This document shows positions 25,428 through 32,737 of a stretch of 46,256 nt of DNA, piece by piece. Source of the DNA: Caulobacteraceae bacterium (GTDB taxonomy: Bacteria; Pseudomonadota; Alphaproteobacteria; Caulobacterales; Caulobacteraceae); the NCBI GenBank assembly GCA_947475875.1, contig CANJME010000020.1, positions 1 through 46,256 of the forward strand, written 5' to 3'. The notes below the pieces were generated by a model. It had not been told where the DNA came from. It ran no database searches and was given only the letters and a program-made list of their open reading frames with translations. The stretch's first letter is position 1; each line of letters starts with the position of its first letter. The position numbers and the translations under genes are program-made.

Positions 25428-27404
25428 ATGTTTTCTAAGATCCTGATCGCCAACCGTGGTGAAATCGCCGTTCGGGTCATCAAGACCTGCCGCCGGCTGG
25501 GTATCAAGACAGTAGTTGTCTATTCCGAGGCCGACGCCGACTCGCTGGCCGTGGAAATGGCCGACGAGACCGTGTTCATCGGCCCGCCGCCCGCCAACCA
25601 GTCGTATCTGGTGGCCGACAAGATCATCGCCGCCGCCAAGCAGACCGGCGCCGAAGCGATTCACCCGGGCTTTGGGTTCCTGTCGGAGAACGCCAGTTTC
25701 GCCCAGCGCTGCGCTGCCGAGGGCATCGTCTTCATCGGCCCCAACCCGGGCGCGATCAGCGCCATGGGCGACAAGATAGAGTCCAAGAAATTTGCGCAGA
25801 AGGCGAATGTTTCCTGCGTGCCGGGCTACATTGGCGAGATCGCCGACACTGCACATGCGGTGAAGATTTCCGAGGAGATCGGCTACCCGGTGATGATCAA
25901 GGCCTCGGCTGGCGGCGGCGGCAAGGGCATCCGGGTCGCCTGGAACCGCAAGGACGTGGAAGAGGGCTTCCCGGCTGTGCGCTCTGAAGCCAAGGCCAGT
26001 TTCGGCGATGATCGCATCTTCATCGAGAAATTTATCACCTCGCCTCGGCACATCGAGATTCAGGTGCTGGGCGACAAGCACGGTAATGTGGTCAGCCTGT
26101 TCGAGCGCGAGTGCTCCATCCAGCGCCGCAACCAGAAGGTCATCGAGGAGGCGCCCAGCCCACTGCTGGACGAGAAGACGCGTAAGGCCATGGGTGACCA
26201 GGCTGTGGCGCTGGCCAAGGCGGTGAACTACGACTCCGCCGGCACGGTCGAGTTCGTCGCTGGGCAGGACAAGTCGTTCTATTTCCTGGAGATGAACACC
26301 CGGCTGCAGGTGGAGCACCCGGTCACCGAACTGATCACCGGCCTCGACCTCGTCGAGCAGATGATCCGCTCGGCCTTTGGTGAAAAATTGAATGTCGCCA
26401 AAGACTTGAAGATCAAAGGTTGGGCGATCGAGACCCGTATCTACGCCGAAGACCCCTACCGCAAGTTCCTGCCGTCGATCGGACGACTGGTGCGTTATGA
26501 CCCGCCCGTCGAGGGCGGGCATGATGGCTACACGGTTCGCAACGACGCCGGGGTTCGTGAGGGCGACGAGATCTCGATGTTCTACGACCCGATGATCTCC
26601 AAGCTCTGCACCTGGGCGCCGACCCGCCTGGTCGCCATTGACGGCATGGGCCGGGCGCTTGAGGACTTCCATATCGAGGGTCTTGGCCACAATGTGCCGT
26701 TCCTGGCCGCCGTGATGGATCAGGAGCGGTTCCGATCGGGCAAGCTGTCGACCAACTATATCGTCGACGAATTCCCGGAAGGTTTTGCCGGGACCGATCC
26801 GACGCCATTCCAGACGGACGTGATGACGGCGGTCGGCATCGCCATGCACCGCATTCAGTCGACTCGCTCGGGTCGCAAGGCGCGCGATGCGTGGCAGGTG
26901 TTTATCGGCAAGGCCGCCAAGCGCTCGGTCACCGTAACGGCGAATGGCCATGACCTGAATATCGAATTGGTCGACGAGGGGCGCACCCTGGCGCTCGACC
27001 GCTATGACTGGCGCCCGGGCAACGCGGTGTTCCGGGGTAAGCTGAACGGGGTGGCGTTTACGGCCCAAGTGCAACCGGCCAACGAAGGCTTCGTCGTCCG
27101 CCACCGCGCGGCCAAACGCCAAGTGCTGGTGCTGACGCCGCTGTCGGCCGAACTGCACGAGCGGCTGCCGGAAAAGGAAGCGGCCGACACTTCACGCATG
27201 GTGATTTCCCCCATGCCCGGTCTGGTGGTTTCGATGGACGTCGCCGTTGGCCAGGAGGTCAAGGAAGGCGAGCAGGTCTGCATCATCGAAGCCATGAAGA
27301 TGCAGAACATTATCCGTGCCGAACGCGAAGGCGTGGTCAAGGCGGTCAACGCCAAGGCCGGCGATCCCGTAGCGGCTGACGAAGTGCTGGTCGAGTTCGG
27401 ATAA
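25428..27404 (+). CDS. pccA: Propionyl-CoA carboxylase alpha subunit (biotin carboxylase)
   Basis: This 658-residue subunit carboxylates its own biotin with ATP and bicarbonate. It contains the biotin carboxylase N-domain (FSKILIANRGEIAVRV), the ATP-grasp glycine loop KASAGGGGKGIRV near residue 160, EMNTRLQVEHPVTE near 290, a central BT region, and a C-terminal biotinyl domain with EAMKMQ and biotin-carrying Lys624. The start ATG 25428 gives the family N-terminus, with GGGGAG just before it. A longer frame from GTG 25407 is unlikely. It pairs with pccB at 21845. Confidence 0.95.
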   Translation: MFSKILIANRGEIAVRVIKTCRRLGIKTVVVYSEADADSLAVEMADETVFIGPPPANQSYLVADKIIAAAKQTGAEAIHPGFGFLSENASFAQRCAAEGIVFIGPNPGAISAMGDKIESKKFAQKANVSCVPGYIGEIADTAHAVKISEEIGYPVMIKASAGGGGKGIRVAWNRKDVEEGFPAVRSEAKASFGDDRIFIEKFITSPRHIEIQVLGDKHGNVVSLFERECSIQRRNQKVIEEAPSPLLDEKTRKAMGDQAVALAKAVNYDSAGTVEFVAGQDKSFYFLEMNTRLQVEHPVTELITGLDLVEQMIRSAFGEKLNVAKDLKIKGWAIETRIYAEDPYRKFLPSIGRLVRYDPPVEGGHDGYTVRNDAGVREGDEISMFYDPMISKLCTWAPTRLVAIDGMGRALEDFHIEGLGHNVPFLAAVMDQERFRSGKLSTNYIVDEFPEGFAGTDPTPFQTDVMTAVGIAMHRIQSTRSGRKARDAWQVFIGKAAKRSVTVTANGHDLNIELVDEGRTLALDRYDWRPGNAVFRGKLNGVAFTAQVQPANEGFVVRHRAAKRQVLVLTPLSAELHERLPEKEAADTSRMVISPMPGLVVSMDVAVGQEVKEGEQVCIIEAMKMQNIIRAEREGVVKAVNAKAGDPVAADEVLVEFG

Positions 27405-27445
27405 CCGCGACCACTGGCGCAAGCCTCAAGAGCGCGTTAGCCTCG

Positions 27446-27469
27446 CCCCAAGCTGTAAAAAAGCTGGGG
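27446..27469 (+). promoter_or_regulatory. Hairpin covering the ribosome site of the first DUF805 gene
   Basis: CCCC-A-AGCT pairs with AGCTGGGG around a 7-nt A-rich loop, giving eight base pairs with one bulged A. The 3' arm contains GGGG of the ribosome site GGGGA (27466-27470), which lies 6 nt before ATG 27477. Folding would hide that site. It could control translation, or be a weak terminator of pccA, but no T-run follows. Confidence 0.4.
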
Positions 27470-27476
27470 AAACGTC

Positions 27477-27959
27477 ATGTCTCAACCATCGCTCGCCAAA
27501 ACCTTCATGCGGGGCCTGTTCAGCCTTGACGGCCGCATGCCCCGGTCCGATTTCTGGGTAACCAGCATCGCCCTGTTCATGGCCGCGATTCTGTTCACCG
27601 TGTCGGTCAATTCGATCATCCGGTTTTATCAGCACGACATATCCACGCGATGGCTGATGTTGGTCATCCTGGCCATTCAGCTCGTGGTCGCCTGGCCAAG
27701 CTTCGCCGTCACCGCCAAGCGGGGCCATGACCGCGGCTTTTCAGCCATGCGCACTTTCTGGGTGAACGTAGGGGCGCATGTGGTGCCGATCGCGCTGATT
27801 GTCGTCCCATTGTTGCTCAACCAGCGCCCGCGATGGGAGGCCGCCTTTTGGGTGTTCGCGGTGCTTACCGTCTACATGATCTTCGACTACGGCGTGTTGG
27901 ATGGAACGCCGGGCGATAACAAGTATGGCCCTTCACCGAAGGGCGCAATTCAGGTCTAG
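27477..27959 (+). CDS. DUF805 membrane protein (first of two)
   Basis: This 160-residue protein has about four TM helices and the DUF805 start pattern: FMRGLFSLDGRMPRSDFWV, where an F/L-x-G-R-x-x-R-x-x-F/Y-W core precedes the first helix. The AKRGHDRGFSAMRTFW loop between helices 2 and 3 is also typical. The C-terminus (DGTPGDNKYGPSPKG) matches the usual DUF805 ending. Function is unknown. It sits 48 bp upstream of a second DUF805 gene. Confidence 0.85.
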   Translation: MSQPSLAKTFMRGLFSLDGRMPRSDFWVTSIALFMAAILFTVSVNSIIRFYQHDISTRWLMLVILAIQLVVAWPSFAVTAKRGHDRGFSAMRTFWVNVGAHVVPIALIVVPLLLNQRPRWEAAFWVFAVLTVYMIFDYGVLDGTPGDNKYGPSPKGAIQV

Positions 27960-28007
27960 CTTGTTCCGGCCGGGCCGGTGCGCCAGTCTTGAGGCCCTGG
28001 AGTCGCC

Positions 28008-28406
28008 ATGAACGCGATCGACTGGAAGACCCTGTTCATCTCGGCCGAGGGACGGCTGTCGCGCACCCATTTCTGGGTTGCGGCGGGCCTGCTGGTCGGC
28101 GTGCTGATGCTCTATGAAGCCGTGTTCGGCGGGCGCACCTGGCAGCTGCTGACCGGCTGGATGATCTATCCGATCCTGATCTATGTGGGCTCATGCGTCT
28201 TCGCCAAACGCTTCCAGGACCGCGGGCGCTCGGGCTGGTTCGCGGCGCCCGTCGTGCTGGCAACCATCGGCGTGCTGGGGCCGTGGAATCCGGTCGATCT
28301 GGTCTTTTGGGGCATATTGATCTGGGCGACTGTCGAGCTGGCCGTGATGACCGGTGAGCAGGGCGCCAACCGTTTTGGAATCAGCCCGGTGCGTCAACCG
28401 GCCTGA
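28008..28406 (+). CDS. DUF805 membrane protein (second of two)
   Basis: This 132-residue paralog of the preceding gene shows [20 protein letters not shown] before TM1 and the [15 protein letters not shown] loop of DUF805 proteins. It is shorter, with about four helices, and ends in [12 protein letters not shown] 28008 has GGAG upstream. The last 26 bp overlap the 3' end of lipB on the other strand. The two DUF805 genes probably form one operon and may make a heteromeric membrane complex; that is inference. Confidence 0.83.
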   Translation: MNAIDWKTLFISAEGRLSRTHFWVAAGLLVGVLMLYEAVFGGRTWQLLTGWMIYPILIYVGSCVFAKRFQDRGRSGWFAAPVVLATIGVLGPWNPVDLVFWGILIWATVELAVMTGEQGANRFGISPVRQPA

Positions 28407-29100
28407 CTGGGCCGAAGATTTCGACGAAAGCGATTTTCAGCGCGTCGTCGACTTCGTCGAGGGTAATAGGCAGGCCAAGATCGACGAGACTGGTAACGCC
28501 CGTCGTCGTCTGGCCGCAAGGCACGATACCGCCGTAGTGAGACAGGTCCGGTTCGACGTTCAGGCTAACGCCATGGAATGAGACCCAGTGGCGCAGCTTG
28601 ACGCCCAGGGCGGCGATTTTGTCGACACGGTGAAAACCGGGTGATTTGCGTTCGATCCAGACGCCGACGCACCCCGGACGAAGGAAGGCCTCGACATTGA
28701 AGCGGGCGAGGGCGGCGATCAGCCAATGCTCCAGCGCGGCGACGAAGGCGCGCACGTCTTTCTGGCGTCTGGACAGATCGAGCATCACATAGGCTATACG
28801 CTGGCCGGGCCCGTGATAGGTGTATTGACCGCCGCGGCCGGATTCGAAGACGGGGAACCGGGCCGGATCAAGCAAATCAGTGGATTTCGACGAGATTCCA
28901 GCGGTGTAGAGCGGCGGATGTTCCACCAGCCAGACCAACTCGCCTGCCCGGCTGGCGGCGATATCAGCCGCGCGCTTTTCCATGAAGGCCACTGTTTCGG
29001 GATAGGGTGTCAGACCGGGCGAAATCCGCCATTCGACGGTCTGGTCATCCTGACGAAAAAATGTCGGCGGCGGGGCTGGGTTTAACGACCGGTCAAGCAT
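28381..29100 (-). CDS. lipB: Octanoyl-[acyl-carrier-protein] transferase LipB
   Basis: LipB (239 residues) moves octanoate from ACP to the lipoyl domains of pyruvate dehydrogenase and similar complexes, the first step of lipoate synthesis. Family signatures are [21 protein letters not shown] (in the middle third), [17 protein letters not shown] with the catalytic Lys, and HYGGIVPCG with the catalytic Cys. No lipA is encoded nearby. The 3' end overlaps the DUF805 gene. It is divergent from the FliN-like gene across 53 bp. Confidence 0.95.
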   Translation of the reverse strand: MLDRSLNPAPPPTFFRQDDQTVEWRISPGLTPYPETVAFMEKRAADIAASRAGELVWLVEHPPLYTAGISSKSTDLLDPARFPVFESGRGGQYTYHGPGQRIAYVMLDLSRRQKDVRAFVAALEHWLIAALARFNVEAFLRPGCVGVWIERKSPGFHRVDKIAALGVKLRHWVSFHGVSLNVEPDLSHYGGIVPCGQTTTGVTSLVDLGLPITLDEVDDALKIAFVEIFGPVRPVDAPG

Positions 29101-29153
29101 GTTGCCTCACTTTAGCAGGACCCGATCGGGTTTGTTCAGGGAGCTTACCGCTT

Positions 29154-29405
29154 TTGAGTCAGGTCAACGCCGTCAATGTCGAGATCTCGGTGGTCCTCGG
29201 CCGGGCCCAGCTTCCCATGCAGCAGCTGCTCCGCATGGGGCGCGGCGCGGTGATCCCCCTCGACGCCAAGGTCAACGACAGCGTCTGGATTCTTGCCAAC
29301 AACTATCCGGTGGCGCGCGGCGAAATCCAGATCAGCGACGATCGGATCGCCATCGCGGTGACCGGCCCGGCCGACGTTTTCGACTTCATGGCGACCGGCA
29401 ACTAA
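29154..29405 (+). CDS. Short FliN/SpoA-domain protein
   Basis: This 83-residue protein is nearly all one SpoA (FliN C-terminal) domain: VNVEISVVLGRAQLPMQQLL, RMGRGAVIPLDAKVNDSVWI, then NNYPVARGEIQISDDRIAIAVT. FliN forms the flagellar switch C-ring. The start is TTG 29154 (Ser-Gln next), with AGGGAG at 29138-29143. No in-frame ATG gives a sensible N-terminus. It lacks the longer N-terminal region of canonical FliN, so it may be an accessory FliN-like protein. No other flagellar gene adjoins it. Confidence 0.75.
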   Translation: MSQVNAVNVEISVVLGRAQLPMQQLLRMGRGAVIPLDAKVNDSVWILANNYPVARGEIQISDDRIAIAVTGPADVFDFMATGN

Positions 29406-29478
29406 AGACCGGCTTTCGAGCTGGCCTATTTGCTTCCCAAATCAACGCACGTTTGCTAACCCCCGCGCCTCACCACGG

Positions 29479-29563
29479 GCGGTCGTGGCGGAATTGGTAG
29501 ACGCGCAGCGTTGAGGTCGCTGTGGGGCAACCCGTGGAAGTTCGAGTCTTCTCGACCGCACCA
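29479..29563 (+). tRNA. tRNA-Leu (GAG)
   Basis: The 85-nt gene folds as a class II tRNA: acceptor GCGGTCG paired with CGACCGC, then encoded ACCA; D-loop with GGTAG; anticodon stem CAGCG/CGCTG around loop TTGAGGT, giving anticodon GAG (reads CUC); a long variable arm; and T-loop TTCGAGT. The long variable arm and G-rich D-loop fit leucine. A GCTAACCC element at 29454-29461 could be the -10 promoter. mgtE begins 67 bp downstream. Confidence 0.97.
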
Positions 29564-29630
29564 GTGACCTAAAGGGATTTAAAGTCAGCGGAACAACGCC
29601 TATCGGGCAAGTCTAAAGGAGGGTGCGAGT

Positions 29631-31055
29631 ATGACCGGACCTTCCGGCGATACGGCCAATCGGTCCGCGCCCAACAGCGACTCGCAAGACCTCGAAGACA
29701 TCGCGCTCGGCGAAAACTACGAGCTGACCGCGACCTATGTCGACATGGTGGTCGACGCCGCCGACCGCGGCGATTCCGCGCGGCTGTGCGACCTGGTGCA
29801 TGCGCTGCGTCCGGAAGACGTGGCCGACCTGATGGGCTTCCTGTCGGCCGACTATCGGGAAGACATCATCCCGCATCTGGCGCCGGAAGACCTCGCCGAA
29901 ATCTTGGCCGAGCTGGACACCAATCTGCGCGAAGAGGTGCTCGACGTGCTGGCGCCGGCAACCCTGGCCCGGGCCATCGGCGAGCTGGATTCGGACGATG
30001 CCGCCGACGTCATCGACGACATGGAGGACGATCAGCGGCACCAGGTGCTGGCGGCTATGTCCGATGTTGACCGCGCCGCTATCGAAACCACGCTCGCTTA
30101 CGAGGAGGAAACCGCCGGCCGCCTGATGCAGCGCGAGGTCTTGGCCGCGCCGCAGTTCTGGACCGTCGGTCAGACCATCGATCACGTGCGTGGCTCTGGC
30201 GATGAGTTGCCCGAGCTTTTTTTCGACGTTTATGTGGTGGATCCGGCGTTCAAGGCGGTGGGGGCGGTTCCCGTCTCCGGCCTGCTTCGCGCACCTCGCG
30301 AGCGGATGCTGTCGGAGATCATGGAACAGGTCACCGAAATCCCGGTCGATATGGACCAGGAAGAGGTCGCCTACATCTTCGACAAGTACCACCTGATCTC
30401 GGCGCCGGTGGTCGATGCGGGCGGACGGCTGGTCGGCCAGATCACCGTCGACGACATCGTCGGCGTCATCCAGGAAGAAACCGAAGAAGACATCCTGGCC
30501 CTGGCTGGCGTGTCCGACGCCGGGCGCGATGCGTCTGTGGTGGATATCGTCAAATCCCGCCTGCCCTGGCTGGTGTTAAATCTGGCAACCGAGACCGTCG
30601 CCGTCAGCGTGATCGGCGCCTTCCAGCAGGAAATTCAAAAGCTTGTCACTTTGGCGATCATCATGCCGATCGTGGCCTCGCTGGGCGGCAATGCCGGCAC
30701 CCAGACCCTGGCGGTGGCGGTTAGGGCTTTGGCCGGGCGGGAACTCAACGCCGCCAATGCCCTGCGGACGGTTCGGCGCGAGCTGTTCGTCGGCCTCTTC
30801 AACGGCGCCGTTCTGGCTGCGGTGATGGCCGGAGCGATATTCCTGTTGTTCCACGACGCGCGCCTCAGCCTGACGGTGGCCCTGGCCCTGATCGTCAACA
30901 TCTCTGTCGCCGCTCTGGCCGGGATTCTCGCACCCCTGGCGCTTGAGAGGTTTGGCCGCGATCCGGCCGTTTCTTCATCGGTTTTCGTGACCTTCGTTAC
31001 CGATTTCACGGGCTTTTTGTCGTTCCTAGGGCTGGCCGCCTGGATACTGCTCTGA
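29631..31055 (+). CDS. mgtE: Magnesium transporter MgtE
   Basis: MgtE (474 residues) is a dimeric Mg2+ channel of the inner membrane. The acidic N-domain shows superhelical repeats (EDVADLMGFLSADYREDI, EDLAEILAELDTNLREEV). A CBS pair spans about 155-275 (LMQREVLAAPQFWTVGQTI to VVDAGGRLVGQITVDDI). The TM domain starts near 305 with RLPWLVLNLATE and includes the pore segment SLGGNAGTQTLAVAVRAL. In the family, Mg2+ binding to the CBS and N domains closes the channel. AAAGGAGG lies 8 nt before ATG 29631. Confidence 0.96.
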   Translation: MTGPSGDTANRSAPNSDSQDLEDIALGENYELTATYVDMVVDAADRGDSARLCDLVHALRPEDVADLMGFLSADYREDIIPHLAPEDLAEILAELDTNLREEVLDVLAPATLARAIGELDSDDAADVIDDMEDDQRHQVLAAMSDVDRAAIETTLAYEEETAGRLMQREVLAAPQFWTVGQTIDHVRGSGDELPELFFDVYVVDPAFKAVGAVPVSGLLRAPRERMLSEIMEQVTEIPVDMDQEEVAYIFDKYHLISAPVVDAGGRLVGQITVDDIVGVIQEETEEDILALAGVSDAGRDASVVDIVKSRLPWLVLNLATETVAVSVIGAFQQEIQKLVTLAIIMPIVASLGGNAGTQTLAVAVRALAGRELNAANALRTVRRELFVGLFNGAVLAAVMAGAIFLLFHDARLSLTVALALIVNISVAALAGILAPLALERFGRDPAVSSSVFVTFVTDFTGFLSFLGLAAWILL

Positions 31056-31060
31056 ACTTG

Positions 31061-31112
31061 GTCGCGCATTCGGACGACGAACCGGCTACCACTTCGCTTG
31101 AATGCGCTCCAG
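31061..31112. repeat. 52-nt hairpin repeat, copy 1
   Basis: GCGCATTC (31064-31071) pairs with GAATGCGC (31100-31107), extended inward by G-U pairs and CG/CG pairs around a GAACCGGCTACCACTT core. An ungapped second copy lies at 45992-46043. Nine of the 52 positions differ, and two stem pairs change on both sides together. It follows the mgtE stop by 6 nt and may end or stabilise that transcript. Confidence 0.7.
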
Positions 31113-31181
31113 CGGCCCCGAACTTGCCCCTGACTTACCGCGCGCCCGCGCATCTGTTTCAATCTGGGGCATTACCTAGGC

Positions 31182-32183
31182 ATGAAGCCTCGCCATCAGG
31201 TCTCCCGAGCTGGTCTTGCGCTGATCAAGGCGTTTGAAGGCTATCGCCGTTCGGCGGCCCGACTGGCCGATGGCCGCTGGACGATCGGGTATGGCCATAC
31301 ACTGAGCGCCCGCGAGGGCGCCGAGGTCAGCGAGGCGGACGCCGAGGCCCTGTTGATCTACGACCTGCTGGCCATCAGCGCCGCGATCGAGGATCTGACC
31401 TACACTCCGCTCACGCCCAACCAGTTCGATGCGTTGGCGAGTTTCGCCTTCAGCATCGGCATTGAAACCTTCCGCACCTCGAACGTGCTGCTGCTGGTCA
31501 ACGAAGGCGCCCTGCTCCAGGCCGCGCACGCACTGGAGGCCTGGCGCAAGGCCAGTTTCGACGGTGAGGAAATTGTCGTCGACGCTCTGGTTCGCCGCCG
31601 GGCGGCGGAAAAGGCCCTATTCCTGACCCCGCAGGGTGGGTATGTCGCCGCGCCTTCAGCGGTTGTAACCCCCAAGCTGGATGCGGACGCGGTATTCGCC
31701 GAGGTTGTAGATATTCACGCCCCGCTCGATGGGGTGGACGCCATCGCCATTCCCAAAGCTGTGGAGCTGGGTCTCGCCTCTTCCGGCGATGTGCAGGTCG
31801 AACTGCCGATGGGCCCTGGCTCTGGCGATGCGCCCATCGCAGAAGTGCTGGCCGACCCAAAGCCGGCGGCTGAAGAAACCGACGCCTTGAAAGGGGTGCT
31901 AACCGAAGTGTTGTACGAAATCCCCGGCTACAGCGCCGAGGGTGAATTCCAGCCGGCAAAGGGGCGTCTCGAGAGCCTCTCGATCGCTCAATTGATTTTG
32001 ATCGGAGTAGCCGGGCTGGGCCTGTTGGGAGCAGCCTTTTACCCGCTCATGCGCGGCGCTGCTTCAAGCGGGGTCGTCATGATGGCGTTTGATGGCCTTG
32101 CCGCCCTGGCGGGCCTGAGCGGCGCCATCCTGACCTTCACAGCAGTCTATCAGTTGCTCAATCGCTTCGATCGCGAGAGCTAA
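31182..32183 (+). CDS. GH24 lysozyme-like protein with C-terminal membrane hairpin
   Basis: This 333-residue protein has an N-terminal phage-type lysozyme domain (1 to about 145), with catalytic Glu19 in IKAFEGYRRS, Asp30, and Thr40 in WTIGYGHT. The substrate-cleft region PLTPNQFDALASFAFSIG is typical. A low-complexity Ala/Asp/Glu linker (about 150-260) follows, then two TM helices (about 268-290 and 295-320). There is no N-terminal signal peptide. The enzyme could be tethered and exported through its C-terminal helices, or be cytoplasmic until triggered. No holin or phage gene is nearby. It is a single gene between a repeat and a stress lipoprotein. Confidence 0.8.
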   Translation: MKPRHQVSRAGLALIKAFEGYRRSAARLADGRWTIGYGHTLSAREGAEVSEADAEALLIYDLLAISAAIEDLTYTPLTPNQFDALASFAFSIGIETFRTSNVLLLVNEGALLQAAHALEAWRKASFDGEEIVVDALVRRRAAEKALFLTPQGGYVAAPSAVVTPKLDADAVFAEVVDIHAPLDGVDAIAIPKAVELGLASSGDVQVELPMGPGSGDAPIAEVLADPKPAAEETDALKGVLTEVLYEIPGYSAEGEFQPAKGRLESLSIAQLILIGVAGLGLLGAAFYPLMRGAASSGVVMMAFDGLAALAGLSGAILTFTAVYQLLNRFDRES

Positions 32184-32208
32184 GCCAAGAGACCTGGAAA
32201 TTAATTCA

Positions 32209-32233
32209 GGAACCGCGGTGCGCGGGGAACGTT
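32209..32233 (+). promoter_or_regulatory. EcfG/SigT-type general stress promoter
   Basis: GGAAC (32209-32213), a 16-nt spacer and CGTT (32230-32233) match the alphaproteobacterial EcfG consensus GGAAC-N16/17-CGTT at every position. A start near 32240 would leave about 24 nt before ATG 32264. The gene it drives, a small glycine-zipper lipoprotein, is a common type of stress target. Confidence 0.7.
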
Positions 32234-32263
32234 GTTACTCCGAGTAATAAAGGAGTGATCCCC

Positions 32264-32461
32264 ATGCGTGTGTTTCTTATCGTTCCGGCCATTGCGGCTA
32301 CGTTCGCCTTGGCTGCCTGCGGCTATACAACTGAAGACCGTGCTGTTTCGGGCGCGATCATAGGCGCTGCGGCTGGTCAGGCTATCGGCCACGACACTGG
32401 TAGCACCGTCGGCGGCGCCGTTATCGGCGGCGTGGCGGGCGCGGTGACGGCCCCGAACTAA
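32264..32461 (+). CDS. Small glycine-zipper lipoprotein
   Basis: This 65-residue protein has a lipoprotein signal (hydrophobic core from residue 3, lipobox LAAC at Cys19). The mature part is a glycine zipper: AVSGAIIGAAAGQAIGHDTG, then STVGGAVIGGVAGAVTAPN. Such short proteins form helical hairpins in membranes. ATG 32264 has AGGAG at 32251-32255; an earlier in-frame GTG overlaps that site. A perfect EcfG-type promoter lies 31-55 bp upstream and an intrinsic terminator follows, so it is a monocistronic stress gene. Confidence 0.8.
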   Translation: MRVFLIVPAIAATFALAACGYTTEDRAVSGAIIGAAAGQAIGHDTGSTVGGAVIGGVAGAVTAPN

Positions 32462-32489
32462 CTGCCTCTCTCGCAATAGACAGGCAAAG

Positions 32490-32521
32490 CCCCTTCCGTC
32501 CTCCGGGCGGGAGGGGTTTTT
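32490..32521 (+). terminator. Intrinsic terminator of the lipoprotein gene
   Basis: CCCCTTCCGT pairs with GCGGGAGGGG around a short loop, with two G-U pairs, and is followed by five T residues. This is a textbook Rho-independent terminator 28 nt after the lipoprotein stop. Confidence 0.85.
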
Positions 32522-32546
32522 ACGTCCAGCGCGGCCAAAGAGAAAA

Positions 32547-32572
32547 CGCCGCGGAGGTCTCCCCCCGCGGCG
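32547..32572 (-). terminator. Intrinsic terminator on the minus strand
   Basis: CGCCGCGG (32547-32554) pairs with CCGCGGCG (32565-32572). On the minus strand the hairpin is followed by TTTTCTCTTT. It would end transcription from the patatin gene, and it lies 28 nt after the stop of the possible 20-residue peptide gene. Confidence 0.75.
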
Positions 32573-32599
32573 CTCGCAATGTCTAGAATACCGCCGGGC

Positions 32600-32662
32600 C
32601 TACTCGACGAAGAGACCCTTCACGGAGATTTCCAGCGGCCTTCTTGAATGACATTGAGACAC
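32600..32662 (-). CDS. Possible 20-residue peptide gene
   Basis: A GTG start at 32662 opens a 20-codon frame encoding MSQCHSRRPLEISVKGLFVE. AAAGGAGGTGA at 32666-32676 is a near-perfect anti-16S match ending 3 nt before the start (GGAGG is 6 nt away), and a strong minus-strand terminator follows. The second half uses high-GC codons; the first half has rare AGA AGG. An overlapping ATG frame (32654 to 32583, 23 residues) is the alternative, but its spacing of 14 nt is poor. It lies 76 bp downstream of the patatin gene on the same strand. No homolog is known to me. Confidence 0.4.
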   Translation of the reverse strand: MSQCHSRRPLEISVKGLFVE

Positions 32663-32737
32663 TGGTCACCTCCTTTCGATCTGTTGAACAGGACCCCCAA
32701 GATGGTGATTCGCGGCTGATTTGAAAAGGGGGAAATC

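Noticed and set aside
25386-27158. A 590-codon open frame antisense to pccA
   Set aside because: It is a shadow of the real, motif-rich biotin carboxylase frame; high GC content keeps antisense frames open. Its protein has no recognisable motif.
31182-32183. Prophage remnant around the lysozyme gene
   Set aside because: No holin, tail, integrase or terminase gene is near, and base composition is like the neighbours.
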